Origin: Pseudactinotalea suaedae
GTDB lineage: Bacteria; Actinomycetota; Actinomycetes; Actinomycetales; Beutenbergiaceae
Direction: 5' to 3'
Assembly (NCBI RefSeq): GCF_009733815.1
Contig: NZ_WNXY01000001.1
Location: 248,001-312,000, forward strand
Length of the DNA: 64,000 bases
Part shown: positions 55,888 to 64,000 of the stretch, piece by piece
Layout: each line of letters starts with the position of its first letter
How positions within the stretch are numbered: the stretch's first letter is position 1
The notes under the pieces: model-generated
Told to the model about the DNA's origin: nothing
Databases searched by the model: none
The model's input: the letters and a program-made list of their open reading frames with translations, nothing else
Program-made: the position numbers and the translations under genes

Positions 55888-56577
55888 CTAGCCGATGGCG
55901 AGCGAGCGCACCAGCGCGACGGCGTCACCCAGCCGGGCCCGCTCGGCCTCGCTCTGATAGCGGTCGCTTCGACGGAGCTCCTCCACGTCGTCGAGATGGG
56001 GCGCGAACGGCGTCGCGGTGCTCCGCGCGAACGAGGCGAGGAGCGCGGTGAGCTGCTCAGGAAGCCGCGCGGTGACGTCGTCGGACGGTGCCGAACCGAG
56101 CGCGGAGTCGGCGACGATCTCCGGGTAGGTGGCGACCTGGGCGAGGATCAGCGCGGTCATCGCGACGTCGAGTCCAGGTGCCCCCGTGCGCGCGTTGGGC
56201 CAGTCGATGACGACGGGCCCGCGTGAGCTCATCAGCACGTTGAAGGGGTGCAGGTCCAGGTGCAGCAGCGGCTGCCCACCCGGCCACGGGAGCCGGTGCA
56301 GATCGTCATGAAGCCGCGCCAGCAGGGCGCCGCCCTCGACCGGGTCGAGGTCGCCCTGGAGCAGCTGGGTGGCCATGGTGGGACCGTCGATGCGCTCCAT
56401 CACGAGATCGGGTCCCGTCACCGACTCGACAGCAGGCACGGGAAAGCCGAGCCGTGCGAGGTCACGCATGAGGACACCTTCGGCCTCGGCGGAGCGGCCG
56501 TCGCGGTAGCGGCGCAGCACGAGCCCGTCGCCGTAGCCGAACACGTCCGCGTCGCGGCCGCCGGCGAGGATCTGCAT
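55888..56577 (-). CDS. Aminoglycoside phosphotransferase-like kinase
   Basis: A 229-residue APH/choline-kinase-like protein. The N-lobe has DVFGYGDGLVLRRYRDG with the lysine position changed to arginine, the catalytic loop is LHLDLHPFNVL (HxDxxxxN), and the metal motif is VIDWPNA. It lacks the extended substrate region of true resistance enzymes, so a housekeeping small-molecule kinase is more likely. ATG 56577 lies 7 bases from TAGCGT (56585-56590), a leaderless promoter; the frame upstream is not needed. Substrate unknown. Confidence 0.8.
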   Translation of the reverse strand: MQILAGGRDADVFGYGDGLVLRRYRDGRSAEAEGVLMRDLARLGFPVPAVESVTGPDLVMERIDGPTMATQLLQGDLDPVEGGALLARLHDDLHRLPWPGGQPLLHLDLHPFNVLMSSRGPVVIDWPNARTGAPGLDVAMTALILAQVATYPEIVADSALGSAPSDDVTARLPEQLTALLASFARSTATPFAPHLDDVEELRRSDRYQSEAERARLGDAVALVRSLAIG

Positions 56578-56584
56578 GTCGATC

Positions 56585-56707
56585 ACGCTATCCCAGCGTG
56601 CGGGGACGTCGAGGTGCCGATCGGCACCTCGGCCGTCACCAAGAGGATGGGCCTTCATCGACGGGAAACCGCCGCAGACGGCCGATGTCGGACCTCACCT
56701 CTACCGT
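56585..56707. promoter_or_regulatory. Divergent leaderless promoters (phosphotransferase / HNH gene)
   Basis: Minus TAGCGT (56585-56590) serves the phosphotransferase; plus TACCGT (56702-56707) is 6 bases before the HNH gene ATG at 56714. The stretch between carries no gene. Confidence 0.45.
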
Positions 56708-56713
56708 GGAAAC

Positions 56714-58753
56714 ATGTTCGAGCCGGCCGGTGACGAGGTGCCCGCTGAGGGTGCGGCCGCCAGCATGCACGGAGCACCAGGCGCGGATGGCGGCAGCCCG
56801 GAGAGCGTCGCGGATGGTTCATCGAGCGAGCCGAACGGACCGAGCGAGCCGAACGGGGTGTGGGCGGAGCACGACTGGACCGATGTGCCGGTGCTTCCTG
56901 CGTCCGATGAGCCCCCGCCGGGTTGGCAGCCGGAGCGCGGCTGGCTGGACGATCTCGAGTATCCGCAGCTGGGGCCGGTGTCCTGGCTGGAGCAGCTGCA
57001 GCCCTCGGCACACCTGATGCGCGAGCTCGAGGAGCTACCAGCAGACCTGGTGGACTCGGATGAGGATGCCGTCGAGATGGTCGCTCACTGGGCGCGGCTC
57101 GAGAGCTACTGCGCCCTGCGCAAGCGGGAGGCGGCCGCAGCGTTGGCGCGCCGCGTCGTGATGTCCGATGGTCTGGCGACGCTGAAGAGTCTGGGGGTCC
57201 GGTCCGGTGAGCCGAACATCGCCGGTGACGAGCTCGCGCTCAGGCTCGGCATCGGGCGGCGGGCCGCACAGACGCTCGTGCGCTCCGGCCGGGCGTTCCG
57301 TGGGGTGGGGATCCCGACCGCCGAGGCGCTCGCCGCTGGCGAGATCGACGCGACGAAGGCCGATCTGATCGTCGCGGGCGTCGAAGACCTCGAGCCCGAC
57401 GCCGCGCTCGATGTTCAGTACGAGGTGCTCGCGACGGCACCGCACGTGCCGTCCGGGCGATTGCGACGCGCCCTGGCGACAGCGCGCGCCGCGGTCGACC
57501 CGGCGCACTACGAGCAGCGCTGCCAGGCAGCGGCGGCCAAGCGTCGCGTCGATCGTCCGCGCGTGCTCCCCGACGGCATGGCGAGCCTGTACGCCGTCAT
57601 GCCGGCTGTCGAGACGACGCAGCTGTACCGAGCGATCGATGCCGCTGCTCGATCGGCCAAGACCGTCGGCGATCCGCGCTCGCTCGATCAGCTTCGCGCT
57701 GACGCCCTCGCGCTCATGGGCACTGCCGCGATCCAGACCGGGTGGATCGGTGCATGTCGACGTCCGCACGCGGATGGTGCCGAGGCGGCCGGCACCTTGG
57801 GCACCGACGATCCGTCCCAAGCCTCCGATGCTGCCGGTCCACCGCGTCCCGTCGATCCTGATCACCGTGACCGTGAGGGGGTTCAGGGCTCTCCACCGCA
57901 GGAGGTCACCCCCGAGTGCGTGATGCGCGTCGGCGTGATCGGCGGGGTCTCGGCGCACGTGCGAGTGGTGATCCCGCTGACGACGGCGATGGGCGGCCTC
58001 GACAGGGCAGGACCAGGAGCCGACGGAGCGCATCACAACGGAGCTCCTGACAACCGGGCTCCTGACAGCCGGGCTCCTGACAGCCGGGCTCCTGACAGCC
58101 GGCCTCCTGACGACCGGCCTCCCGACGACCGGGCTCCTGACGACCGGGCTCCTGACAATCCAGCTCTTGATGATCCGGTGCCTGATGCCCCGGCTGTCGA
58201 CAACTCAGCTCCAGACAACAACGTGGGCCCTGCCAGTCCAGCTCCTGACGATCCCGCTCCTGACGCCGGAGCTCATGAACCTGCCCAGCTGGAGGGTTAC
58301 GGCCCCATCCCCGGGTCGGTCGCACGTGCACTGGCGGCTGGTGGACCGTGGGCGCGCATGGTCACCGACCCGCTCGACCGCACCGTGCTCGAGGTCAGCC
58401 GCGACGTCTACGAACCGCCACCGGCCATGGCCGCCCTGGTCCGTGCGCGCGAGCCCGAGTGCGTGCATCCCGCGTGCAGCGTGTCGTCGGACGGGTGCGA
58501 CCTCCACCACAGGATTCCCTGGCCGGTCGGGCTGACCTGCGTCGCCAATCTCGACCCGGGCTGCCGTCGCGACCACGTGCTCCTCACGCATGGCGGATGG
58601 AGCTACGTCACCGATGCTGATGGCCGCCGCACCTGGACCACCGCTGCCGGACTCGTCTACGTCGAGGATGCGAACGGCAACCTCACGCGGCGCAAGCCGA
58701 AGCGCCCGGGGGAGCCGCGACGCCCCCATGACGACGGCCCACCGCCCTTCTGA
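56714..58753 (+). CDS. DUF222/HNH endonuclease-signature protein (13E12 repeat family)
   Basis: A 679-residue protein. After an acidic/proline-rich start come a DUF222 helical domain (about residues 105-330, AHWARLESYCALRKREAAAA), a long insertion of A/P-P-D repeats (about residues 440-510), and a C-terminal HNH domain with C-x4-C, DLHHRIPWPVGLTCVANLDPGC and RDHVLLTHGGW. Members are abundant in actinobacteria and are linked to mobile elements, but their role is unproven. ATG 56714 is 6 bases after TACCGT. No second gene is close by downstream. Confidence 0.85.
   Translation: MFEPAGDEVPAEGAAASMHGAPGADGGSPESVADGSSSEPNGPSEPNGVWAEHDWTDVPVLPASDEPPPGWQPERGWLDDLEYPQLGPVSWLEQLQPSAHLMRELEELPADLVDSDEDAVEMVAHWARLESYCALRKREAAAALARRVVMSDGLATLKSLGVRSGEPNIAGDELALRLGIGRRAAQTLVRSGRAFRGVGIPTAEALAAGEIDATKADLIVAGVEDLEPDAALDVQYEVLATAPHVPSGRLRRALATARAAVDPAHYEQRCQAAAAKRRVDRPRVLPDGMASLYAVMPAVETTQLYRAIDAAARSAKTVGDPRSLDQLRADALALMGTAAIQTGWIGACRRPHADGAEAAGTLGTDDPSQASDAAGPPRPVDPDHRDREGVQGSPPQEVTPECVMRVGVIGGVSAHVRVVIPLTTAMGGLDRAGPGADGAHHNGAPDNRAPDSRAPDSRAPDSRPPDDRPPDDRAPDDRAPDNPALDDPVPDAPAVDNSAPDNNVGPASPAPDDPAPDAGAHEPAQLEGYGPIPGSVARALAAGGPWARMVTDPLDRTVLEVSRDVYEPPPAMAALVRAREPECVHPACSVSSDGCDLHHRIPWPVGLTCVANLDPGCRRDHVLLTHGGWSYVTDADGRRTWTTAAGLVYVEDANGNLTRRKPKRPGEPRRPHDDGPPPF
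58043..58207 (+). repeat. 15-bp tandem repeat within the HNH gene
   Basis: GCTCCTGACAGCCGG-type units start at 58043, 58058, 58073, 58088 and on, exactly 15 bases apart, for eight clear copies, then degrade over about 60 further bases. Each encodes a pentapeptide A/P-P-D-S/D/N-R, placed between the DUF222 and HNH domains. Confidence 0.9.
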
Positions 58754-59134
58754 CCTCGGATGCGCACAAGGCTCAAGGGACGGCGGCCCGGCCCCGCTCG
58801 AGGGGCAAGGGGGCCGCGGGGCGGTCCTTGGTGGCCCGCGTCGGGGTGGACGTGGCCTGCGGCGCAGTGCGGAAATCGTCGTGCTCGCCGGGCTTGGCGA
58901 ATCGCGCGTCCAGCGAACGCAGAGTCTTGCGCGAACTGGTGAGCCCGGGTCCACCAGGCCGGGCTTGAACCGGGTGCTGGTAGGTCGATTGCCGGAACCC
59001 GCTCTCTCGCGAGCGCGCCTCTGGGTGGACGTGGTGTCGTGTTGGCGGCTTGGTGAGCCGCAAGTCCGGCGAACGTCTGGCCTCTGCGTGGAACCCGCGA
59101 GCCCCGGGGGCCAGGCCGGGCCAGGGACCGGCTT
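58754..59134. other. Non-coding gap with degenerate direct repeats
   Basis: The 381 bases between two convergent genes hold no credible gene. GGGTGGACGTGG occurs twice (about 58844 and 59022), and GGCTTGG...GCGAACG segments around 58894 and 59046 are related, so the gap seems to hold two diverged copies of one repeat. Confidence 0.55.
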
Positions 59135-60819
59135 CTAGGTGAGGCCGATACCTAGCCGCTTGGCGACCTCGTCGCCACCCACTGCCCGGATCACCTCGGG
59201 CTCGCCGACCACCACGAGCAGGTCGGTCGCCCGTGACATCCCGACGTAGAGGCGCTCCCTGGAGCGTTCGCGTGAGCCGTCGTCGTTGACGCAGAGCACC
59301 ACGACCCGGCGCTCCAGCCCCTTGCACCCCAGGACGTGGCCGTAGAAGACGTCGTCGGTGTCCCAGAACGTCTGCCAGTACGCCTCTTGGTCGCCGTCGC
59401 CGGCGCGTTCGACCTGCACCGGGTGCCGCTTGCCCGTGGTCAGCAGGCACACGTGCTCCTGGGGCCAGTCCTTCTCCAGCAGCCGCTCGACCTCGTCGTC
59501 GGCGACGCCGAGGGCGTCGGCCGGGGAGGCCGGCACGAACCGGACCGCCGGCCCCTCACTGCCGCGGGCGCGCATCCGGGACGGCGCCAGCGGTGCGAAA
59601 GCGTCGAGGATCTGCCTCGTGTTGCGCAGGTTGTGGTAAAGAACCAGCGGCACCAACGGGACCGGCGGCTCGCCGTACCGGGCGAACAGCCGCTGGTTCT
59701 CGTCGGAGTACACGTACAGCCCGCCGCTGTCCTCGTCGCGCAGAGCCTTCAGCACCGGGGTCCACCACGAGTCCGCGAGTCCTGCGCCTCGTCCACCACG
59801 ATCGAGTCGTACCGCTTGGAGGCGGGCAGCTCCGCGGCGAGCCGCGCCATCTCGACCGGCAGCTCGGTCTCCCAGAAGTCGCTGTCCTGACGTGTGCCGG
59901 TGGGAGCACCCCACTGGGTCCCGAACTCGTGGAACGTGCCCACGAAGGCCGGCCGCTCCCTCCAGCTCCACGCCTTCACCACCCGCTTCAGGTGCTGCGC
60001 CAGGCCGATCGAGTAGCACAGCAGCGCCACGCGCTCGCCCGATCGGCCGCCGCCCCCGCGGGTCAGCTCCTTCGCCTGCTGCAGCGCCAGCACGGTCTTC
60101 CCGGAACCGGCACCGCCGCGGACCTCCACCCGCCGCAGCAGTCGCGTGGCACCCAGCAGCACCGCCTGCTCCATGGTGAGCTGATCGGCCACCGCCGCGC
60201 GTTCCTCCGAGTCGGACAGCGGGTCCTCGACCATCACACGCGGCCGGGTCAGGATCTCGGCGACGACGTCCAGGTCGTCGCCGTACGGCAGCTCGGTGCC
60301 GGCATGCCGGGTGCGGTCGAGCTGATCGGCGAGCCGGGCCGCCAGCTGGTCCTGATCACCACGGTCGTGCAGCATCCAGCGCTGCAGGTCCGACAGGTCG
60401 AAGTCGGGCCCGAACTCGGTGAAGGGCGTCACGACGCCGTGCGCCCAGGGCAGCTGCGGTCGCGAACCCCAGCGGGGATCCATGCGCACCCGGTGCCGCG
60501 CCGCGTACATCGCGCTCCGGATCTGCTCCACCGGATCGATCGACGAGATCCGACCCCTGTGGGTCATCGACCAGCCGTGCTCCGCGCGCCACCCGATGCC
60601 TGCACCCTTCACCTCGAGCGCGATCACGCCACGGCGGGGGAGCAGCACCAGGAAGTCGATCTCGTGGTTCTTCTCCTCCTCGCTGAGGCGGAGGTTCCCG
60701 ATCAGGTGGGCATCGTCAGGCAGCTGGGCCCTCAGGCGGTCCCACACCTCCCGTTCGGACGCGGTGCCCAGCTTCGGCTCAGCCGGCCACACCCGCGGAC
60801 CGCTGCGCTCGTCGTCCAT
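59135..60819 (-). pseudogene. NERD-domain UvrD/PcrA-like helicase, frameshifted
   Basis: Two reading frames together encode a NERD-helicase of about 560 residues. The N-terminal frame (from ATG 60819) has a nuclease-related NERD domain (EREVWDRL, HEIDFLVLLPRRGVIALEVK), then a helicase domain with Walker A GGAGSGKT and Walker B VVDEAQD. One base after this motif (59777-59778) a TTC phenylalanine codon appears as TC, and the protein continues in the other frame (ADSWWTPVLKAL) through UvrD_C motifs GLERRVVVL and ERLYVGMSRATDLLVVVG. No slippery site is seen. It is either a real mutation or a sequence error. NERD helicases sometimes act in DNA repair or defence. Confidence 0.8.
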
Positions 60820-60864
60820 GGATTCCCCTCGCCTCGGTGCCAACCTAGGGGGAGGCGCCGACAC

Positions 60865-62037
60865 TCAGCCGCGTTCGAGCGTCACGTCGGCGATCTCCCA
60901 CTGCATCACCGCAGCCGCGCTCGCCACGGCGCGCTCCAGATCCGCCGCCGCGGGTGCAGCCACACCCGGGAACGTCGTCACGAGAAACCGTCGCGACCGG
61001 CCTGAGCCCTCAGCTCTCCACCACCCGGCGATCCGCCCGTGGTGCAGCAGCGGCGGGAGCACGAGACCGTTCTTCTGGTTCCACAGGATCGCGTGCTGCT
61101 CGGGCGTGATGAACCGCTCCCGCGCGCGCGGGTCGTAGCCGCACATCAGCGCGTCGAACTCCGGGAGCAGACGAACCCCGACGTCACCGACCGGGCGACG
61201 AACGCCGTCGGCCACGTCCCAGTAGTCCCGGCCGTCAGGGCCGGATCGGACGCTCAGTCGGTGCTCCAGCCGCGCGAGCGCCGCATCGACCTCCCGCAGC
61301 CCGACGCCGGCCCACCATGCCACGTCGTGGCGGCTGGCCGGTCCGTGGCTGCGTAGGTGCAGGAGCACGACGGCGGCCATCGCCTCCTCGTGCGTGCTCG
61401 CCCTGAGCGCGGCGAGCCTGGCGGTGTCCTCGTGCCCGGCGTCGGCGAGAGCGGCACCCACCCACCGGTACGCCGGTCGGGTCTGTCCGTCCCAGCCTCC
61501 GGCGACCGGTCGTCGGATCAACCCGCCGTGCCCGAACGCCAGGTAGCGACCAAGGGGCTGCCCGAGCTGGTCGGTCGGCTGCTCGCCCCGCTGCTCGAGC
61601 CAGGAGCGCAGGTGCGCGGCGAGCTCGTCGACCTCGCGCCAGGCCGGTGTCGCGAACTCCTCGATCCCGTCCCAGACCTCCTCCAGGGTGGTCTTCTCGA
61701 GCCTCAGGGTGCGCGCCCACATGGCGCGCTGACCCACGCGGGTGGCGCGTTCCAGCGCGACGTGGTGCTCCGCCGTCGAGGTGTGGACGGTGCCGCGGAT
61801 CGAGCTGCCACGCACGAGCACGTGTCGTTCGTAGGCCTCGGTGAGGGTCGCGGGGGTCACGCCGGGCAACCTGGCCGCGATCCCGAGGAAGGCCGACCGC
61901 GCCGTCTGGGTCTGCAGCGGCCCGATCCTGCTCATGAGATCGCTCACGGCAGCGACGCCGCGGCCGCGTACTGGTGGGAACTGCCGCGCCAGGCTCGACC
62001 GGCGCAGCTGGTCCCACGTGTAGGCGCGGGTGCTCAT
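60865..62037 (-). CDS. AlkZ-like winged-helix DNA glycosylase-family protein
   Basis: A 390-residue member of the HTH_42/winged-helix DNA-binding family (YcaQ/AlkZ), DNA glycosylases that unhook alkylated or crosslinked bases. Tandem winged helices are visible, and the catalytic-type motif LQTQ (Gln42 and Gln44) matches the QxQ of AlkZ rather than the QxD of YcaQ. Family members protect against alkylating antibiotics or environmental crosslinkers; the target here is unknown. ATG 62037 overlaps the DUF1345 stop (ATGA), and the upstream extension belongs to a different frame's shadow. Confidence 0.82.
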   Translation of the reverse strand: MSTRAYTWDQLRRSSLARQFPPVRGRGVAAVSDLMSRIGPLQTQTARSAFLGIAARLPGVTPATLTEAYERHVLVRGSSIRGTVHTSTAEHHVALERATRVGQRAMWARTLRLEKTTLEEVWDGIEEFATPAWREVDELAAHLRSWLEQRGEQPTDQLGQPLGRYLAFGHGGLIRRPVAGGWDGQTRPAYRWVGAALADAGHEDTARLAALRASTHEEAMAAVVLLHLRSHGPASRHDVAWWAGVGLREVDAALARLEHRLSVRSGPDGRDYWDVADGVRRPVGDVGVRLLPEFDALMCGYDPRARERFITPEQHAILWNQKNGLVLPPLLHHGRIAGWWRAEGSGRSRRFLVTTFPGVAAPAAADLERAVASAAAVMQWEIADVTLERG

Positions 62038-62807
62038 CCGCTCGTCAGCAGCAACGAGATGACCATGCCGACGATCACCGTGTTGAAGACGAACGCGATC
62101 AGGCTCTGCGACAGCACCTGCCCACGCAGCTCGGTGGTGCGGACACCGACATCGGTGGTCCCGAAGGTCGCCTGGATACCCGCGGCGAGATAGAAGTAGT
62201 CGAGCAACCTGTTCGGGCGTTCCCCGGGGAACTCCAGGCCCCCGCGGGTCAGATCCACGCGGGCGTAGTGAACGGCGTAGGTCACGGCCACGCTGAACCA
62301 CGCCGTGCCGACCATCACCAGCGCGATCACGAACGCCAGCGGCAGCTCGCGCAACGCCGGCCGCATCACCAGGGCCACGACCGCGACCAGCGCGAAGATC
62401 GCGATCGACGTCGACCAGCTCGAGGGACCCACGCCCACGACCCAGCGGAACAACGTCCCGTCGCGACGCTTGTCGTACTTGAGCCAGCTCGGGTCGGCCG
62501 TGATGGCGACGCGGAAGTCGTCGCCTCGCAGGCCGCGGTACGCGAGCCAGGTCAGCACCATGTGAGCGAGCGTGAACGCCGCCCACACCATCACGGGCAG
62601 CAGCAGGGCCGCGCCGGGCAGGTCCTCCCTGGCCAGCTCGCGGAACGGTTCATAGCTGTTGACCAGGACGCGCTGCACCGTGAGCGATGTCACGACGGCG
62701 ATCAGGACCGTGATGGCGACGCGCCGGTTCTCCGACAGCAACCAGATGGTGCGCGGCAGGTCGGGGGCCTCGGGCTCGCTCTCACCTGCGTCTTCGGATC
62801 TCGTCAC
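62034..62807 (-). CDS. DUF1345 membrane protein
   Basis: A 257-residue protein with a hydrophilic start and four to five membrane helices (VAITVLIAVVTSLTVQRVLV, LPVMVWAAFTLAHMVLTWLA, a third near 135-155, LAFVIALVMVGTAWFSVAVT, AFVFNTVIVGMVISLLLTS) and the DUF1345 segment NRLLDYFYLAAGIQATFG. Function unknown. GTG 62807 is 7 bases from TAATCT (62815-62820), a leaderless promoter that is divergent from the iron-regulated gene. Confidence 0.82.
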   Translation of the reverse strand: MTRSEDAGESEPEAPDLPRTIWLLSENRRVAITVLIAVVTSLTVQRVLVNSYEPFRELAREDLPGAALLLPVMVWAAFTLAHMVLTWLAYRGLRGDDFRVAITADPSWLKYDKRRDGTLFRWVVGVGPSSWSTSIAIFALVAVVALVMRPALRELPLAFVIALVMVGTAWFSVAVTYAVHYARVDLTRGGLEFPGERPNRLLDYFYLAAGIQATFGTTDVGVRTTELRGQVLSQSLIAFVFNTVIVGMVISLLLTSG

Positions 62808-62857
62808 CCCCGTGAGATTAGTCGGCAGGTGTGACGTACCTCTCTGGCCAAAATTGG

Positions 62858-62876
62858 TGAGGCAAGGCTAGCCTTA
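62858..62876 (+). promoter_or_regulatory. DtxR/IdeR-type iron box over the -10
   Basis: TGAGGCAAGGCTAGCCTTA matches the 19-base IdeR/DtxR consensus TTAGGTTAGGCTAACCTAA at 14 positions. It covers the candidate -10 TAGCCT (62869-62874), 7 bases before ATG 62882, so repressor binding would block transcription in iron-replete cells. Confidence 0.75.
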
Positions 62877-62881
62877 TTCCG

Positions 62882-63796
62882 ATGACAGCGACCCTGACCC
62901 GTACCGTCCAGCCCTGGCGGCTGTTCCGTACCACGGTCTCACGTGTGCAGCGCCTCAGCTCGAGCTTCCTGCGGATCACGTTCGCCGGTCCCGAGCTCAT
63001 GGCGCTCGGCGACGACCGAGACGACCAGCGTGTCAAGGTCATCCTGCCCGCGCCCGACGGGTCGCTCGACGTCGGTGACGCCGATGGTCTCAGCTGGTAC
63101 CAGGAGCTGATGGGCCGGGATGCGGCCAGCCGCAACGCGGTGCGCACCTACACCTCCCGCCACGTGCGTGCCGAGCAGGGCGAGGTCGACGTCGACTTCG
63201 TGCTCCACGGCGACGAGGGACCCGCCTCGCGCTGGGCCACGACCGCCACGGTGGGTGACGAGATCATCCTCTGCGGCCCGAACCTCGCGCACGGCGGCCC
63301 CTACGGTGGCACCAGCTTCAAGCCGGCACCGGGAACGGACCGGTTCCTCCTGGTCGCCGACGAGACCGCCGTACCGGCTGCGCTCGCGATTCTCGAGGGC
63401 CTGCCTGCGCACGCGATGGGCGCTGCCCTGCTCGAGGTCCCGCACGCCGACGACATGCTGCCGGTATCGGCCCCGCCCGGCGTGCAGGTGCGTTGGCTCG
63501 CCCGCGAGGACGCCGCCCACGGCGCGTTGCTCGAGCCCGCGGTCGGCAACCTGCTGCAGCTGTGGCTGGGTGACCGCCACGGCGCCGACAGCAGCGAGGT
63601 CGAGCTCCCCGTGGACCCCGACGGCTACCTCTGGGACGTGCCCGAGCAGACCGTGAGCGGCGAGTTCTACGCCTGGCTGGCCGGGGAGGCGGGAGTCGTC
63701 ACCCGGCTGCGCCGGACCCTGGTGCGCGAGCACGGCGTCGACCGTCGCTCGGTCGCCTTCATGGGCTACTGGCGAGCCGGGCGCGCCGAGGGCTGA
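62882..63796 (+). CDS. Siderophore-interacting protein (ViuB-like ferric-siderophore reductase)
   Basis: A 304-residue flavoprotein: an FAD-binding barrel with RTYTSRHVR (the RxYSxR-type FAD motif), then VADETAVPAALAIL and YAWLAGEAGVVTRLRR in the C-terminal NAD-like domain, and GYWRAGRAE at the end. It releases iron from siderophores in the cytoplasm. TAGCCT is 7 bases before ATG 62882 (leaderless), and a DtxR/IdeR box sits over it, consistent with iron starvation control. Confidence 0.9.
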   Translation: MTATLTRTVQPWRLFRTTVSRVQRLSSSFLRITFAGPELMALGDDRDDQRVKVILPAPDGSLDVGDADGLSWYQELMGRDAASRNAVRTYTSRHVRAEQGEVDVDFVLHGDEGPASRWATTATVGDEIILCGPNLAHGGPYGGTSFKPAPGTDRFLLVADETAVPAALAILEGLPAHAMGAALLEVPHADDMLPVSAPPGVQVRWLAREDAAHGALLEPAVGNLLQLWLGDRHGADSSEVELPVDPDGYLWDVPEQTVSGEFYAWLAGEAGVVTRLRRTLVREHGVDRRSVAFMGYWRAGRAEG

Positions 63797-63805
63797 CCTC
63801 CTGAC

Positions 63806-63850
63806 CTCACTCTGCCCAGGGCAGATCTGCTGCGGGCAGCATGAGGTGAG
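63806..63850. promoter_or_regulatory. Nested inverted repeats upstream of the clpP-like gene
   Basis: CTGCCCAGGGCAG (63812-63824) and TGCTGCGGGCAGCA (63828-63841) are perfect palindromes 3 bases apart, flanked by CTCAC (63806-63810) and GTGAG (63846-63850). They may be operators or a hairpin between the convergently oriented ends of the upstream gene and the start of the clpP-like gene. Confidence 0.45.
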
Positions 63851-63898
63851 ATCCGCCGTCGGGCGGGTTCATGGTGGTTCCGACGAGAGGAAACCACC

Positions 63899-64000
63899 AT
63901 GGCAAATCTGGACGACAGACTGATCGAGAACCTCATGCAGCACCGCATCCTGGTGCTCGCGCAGCAGGTCGACGACGACATCGCGCGGCGGCTGACCAGC
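63899..64000 (+). CDS. ClpP-like protease subunit, N-terminal 34 codons (cut by window end)
   Basis: The visible start MANLDDRLIENLMQHRILVL continues with AQQVDDDIARRLTS. The R-I-x-x-L...V-D-D-x-I-A-x-x-L pattern is that of the ATP-dependent Clp protease proteolytic subunit, first strand and helix. GAGAGG lies 8 bases before the ATG. The catalytic residues lie beyond the window, so I cannot say whether it is a main or an orphan ClpP. Confidence 0.6.
   Translation, partial: MANLDDRLIENLMQHRILVLAQQVDDDIARRLTS

Noticed and set aside
58043-58207. 15-bp repeats as a possible CRISPR or attachment site
   Set aside because: Period is a multiple of three, no spacers, and the reading frame runs through it.
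59777-59778. Programmed ribosomal frameshift in the NERD-helicase
   Set aside because: There is no slippery heptamer or stimulatory structure apparent near the site; a one-base loss or sequence error is simpler.

Overview
The window is high-GC chromosomal DNA of an actinobacterium. The 16S gene and gene content (SteA/SteB, a SUF operon led by SufR, InhA-type FabI, ImuA/ImuB, 13E12-type HNH protein, NERD helicase) point to the order Micrococcales. I cannot fix the genus by eye. About 64 protein genes (two cut by the window ends, one broken by a frameshift) and one complete rRNA operon fill the window. I see no insertion sequence, prophage, tRNA or CRISPR array.

Layout: 1-4780 holds arginine biosynthesis genes argD(partial)-argF-argR-argH, closely followed by a P-loop kinase-like gene and a 3-methyladenine DNA glycosylase. 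tyrS (4838-6103) comes next. An rrn operon with two tandem promoters, boxA elements, 16S-23S-5S and a strong terminator occupies 6390-12217. From 12271 to 26858 runs a long, tightly packed, same-strand block: an RG-repeat/TPR-like protein, HAD phosphatase, a 49-residue protein, TlyA, NAD kinase, RecN, SteA, SteB, a WecA/MraY-like glycosyltransferase, MurJ, a GT4 glycosyltransferase, CTP synthase and a NUDIX hydrolase. It links DNA repair, NAD(P) supply and cell-envelope/division functions. ctaA lies opposite.

The SUF iron-sulfur operon sufR-B-D-Rieske-C-S-U-T covers 27998-34705. From 34938 on, transcription units are short and often divergent: DUF4282 membrane protein, zinc peptidase, ABC-F, SURF1, DUF3099, fabG-fabI-sixA, serB-glgC/glgA (glycogen), an ABC ATPase, NfeD-SPFH, a mannosyltransferase-like GT, an rRNA/tRNA methyltransferase, a VOC protein, a 5'-3' exonuclease, a GyrI-like protein, YbaK and the SOS-controlled imuA-imuB mutasome pair. 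The right end (55888-64000) is more accessory: a phosphotransferase, a DUF222/HNH protein with a pentapeptide repeat, a frameshifted NERD-UvrD helicase, an AlkZ-like glycosylase, DUF1345, an iron-regulated siderophore-interacting protein and the start of a ClpP-like gene.

Regulatory DNA is unusually readable. Seventeen genes start 6-8 bases after a TANNNT hexamer, the layout of leaderless actinobacterial mRNAs, and this was used to choose many start codons. Two overlapping LexA boxes precede imuA, a DtxR/IdeR-type iron box lies across the -10 of the siderophore-interacting gene, and long complementary segments that would form RNase III processing stems flank both 16S and 23S.
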